From positions 1-36,237 of the IMG/VR virus record IMGVR_UViG_3300047470_000200: a DNA stretch of 36,237 bases. One strand, 5' to 3'. The notes under the pieces are model-generated. The model had not been told where the DNA came from. It saw only the letters and a list, made by a program, of their open reading frames with translations, and searched no databases. The DNA is from a virus. A program made the translations under genes and the position numbers. Positions within the stretch are counted from its first letter, which is position 1; the number at the start of each line of letters is the position of its first letter. This document shows, piece by piece, positions 35,748-36,237 of this stretch.

Positions 35748-35760
35748 CAAACGTTTTGCG
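35748..35760 (+). promoter_or_regulatory. Copy C of the CAAACGTTTTGCG site, upstream of a small gene
   Basis: The 13-mer is identical to copies at 793-805 and 18387-18399. It lies in the gap upstream of the 35296-35670 gene, right after the terminator at 35770. On the minus strand it is framed by CAACGC and GCGTTG. A promoter is likely here, though the -10 and -35 are not clear. Confidence 0.5.
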
Positions 35761-35769
35761 TTGCACCTG

Positions 35770-35809
35770 GCGGAGCCCCCGTCACCGCAATTGACAGGGG
35801 CTCCAAGAG
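35770..35809. terminator. Terminator, second copy of the 40-bp identical repeat
   Basis: Same sequence as 35249-35288. It closes the transcript of the gene at 35815 and insulates the operator region to its left. Confidence 0.75.
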
Positions 35810-35814
35810 CGTTG

Positions 35815-36237
35815 CTACGGCCGGCGCAGTCTCGGAAGGACCCCGTCGGGGCCGTAGTCGACGAACCCCTCCCGATCGCCGTCGACCATGCGGCACCGCA
35901 GGCGCTTTATGGGGCGCCCGAAGTAGTCCTCCCCGGCTTCAGCCGGGCGGATCACCTTCGCCTGCGGACGCTCGGGGTAGGCCACAACGTCGCCGACCTC
36001 GAAGGAATCACCCGACACGTAGTCGACTTCGGCAGGCTGCTCGACCGTCTTCGCCGCCTCGATCTCGAGCAGCTTGCGCGCGCACTGCTCGTGCAGCTTC
36101 ACCATGTCCCGCGCCATGGCGAGCGTGGTCCGGAACGGGCTGCTGGGGCGGATGGTCGTGCGGCACATGGCGCGGTGCTCGCTGTCGAACGCGTGGGAGA
36201 GCTCCGGGTTGCTCTTCGTCGTCGCCCATATCTTGTC
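35815..36237 (-). CDS. Unknown protein, 5' end cut by window
   Basis: The minus frame is open from the right edge to the stop at 35815, 140 residues, and the start lies outside. An in-frame ATG at 36168 gives 117 residues but the upstream sequence (DKIWATTKSNPELSHAFDSEHRA) reads like coding sequence, so the real protein is longer. A helical part (MARDMVKLHEQCARKLLEIEAAK) leads to a small beta domain (EVGDVVAYPERPQAKVIRP...RLRCRMVDGDREGFVDYGPD), similar to SH3-like modules. Function is unknown. Confidence 0.65.
   Translation of the reverse strand, partial: DKIWATTKSNPELSHAFDSEHRAMCRTTIRPSSPFRTTLAMARDMVKLHEQCARKLLEIEAAKTVEQPAEVDYVSGDSFEVGDVVAYPERPQAKVIRPAEAGEDYFGRPIKRLRCRMVDGDREGFVDYGPDGVLPRLRRP

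Noticed and set aside
1-36237. CRISPR array, insertion sequence or transposase
   Set aside because: No regularly spaced direct repeats, terminal inverted repeats with target duplications, or transposase motifs were seen on either strand.

Overview
The window is phage DNA from a high-GC actinobacterium, most likely a temperate siphovirus of Streptomyces. The GC-rich coding, a phiC31/phiBT1-type large serine integrase, a DUF5753 regulator paired with DUF397, DUF2637 and DUF7848 proteins, and a gpE-type capsid with a decoration protein all point that way. I assign neither a phage name nor a host species. Genes at both edges are cut (1-741 and 35815-36237), so the genome continues on both sides.

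Layout, left to right (most genes are on the minus strand, so transcription runs right to left). 1-2573: a Lys-rich unknown protein, a SprT-like metalloprotease, a small membrane protein and a dNMP kinase. 2638-16791: tail and lysis genes (pectate-lyase-fold tail fibre, holin-like protein, amidase endolysin, minor tail proteins, a 1565-residue tape measure with two peptidoglycan-hydrolase domains, tail chaperones G and G-T with a -1 slippery site, major tail protein). 16857-25998: head and packaging genes (tail terminator, neck proteins, gpE capsid, decoration protein, scaffold, MuF-like protein, portal, TerL, TerS, a 53-residue protein and a stand-alone Prim-Pol). 26265-26825: a small unknown protein and an HNH endonuclease. 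26910-28278: the only plus-strand genes of the left two thirds, a lipoprotein and two small proteins. 27872-29181: a minus-strand tRNA array (Pro, Thr, Arg) followed by degenerate tRNA-like elements. 29219-29923: a tiny zinc-binding protein, two phage promoters and a candidate origin (AT-rich dyad plus inverted DnaA boxes). 29924-31699: integrase. 32136-33876: a divergent pair of modules, DUF7848 plus partner on the minus strand and HTH/DUF5753 plus DUF397 on the plus strand. 34070-36237: small minus-strand genes, including a DUF2637 membrane protein with a putative HTH tail.

The head-to-tail genes are tightly packed, with many ATGA, TGATG or TAGTG junctions. The packaging/head operon appears to start at a promoter whose -35 overlaps one of two GTAAGTGTTAC dyads, and its first mRNA is probably leaderless. 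Three other signals suggest shared regulation across the phage: an identical 13-mer, CAAACGTTTTGCG, at three places, one of them between a -35 and a -10; a promoter-like motif GTCACATCTC-N-GCGCCCCATWACC repeated upstream of the dNMP kinase and the zinc-finger gene; and a 40-bp identical terminator repeat in the right arm.

No attL/attR pair was found and the integrase lies inside phage DNA, so the molecule looks like an unintegrated (or circularly joined) phage genome. This is an inference.
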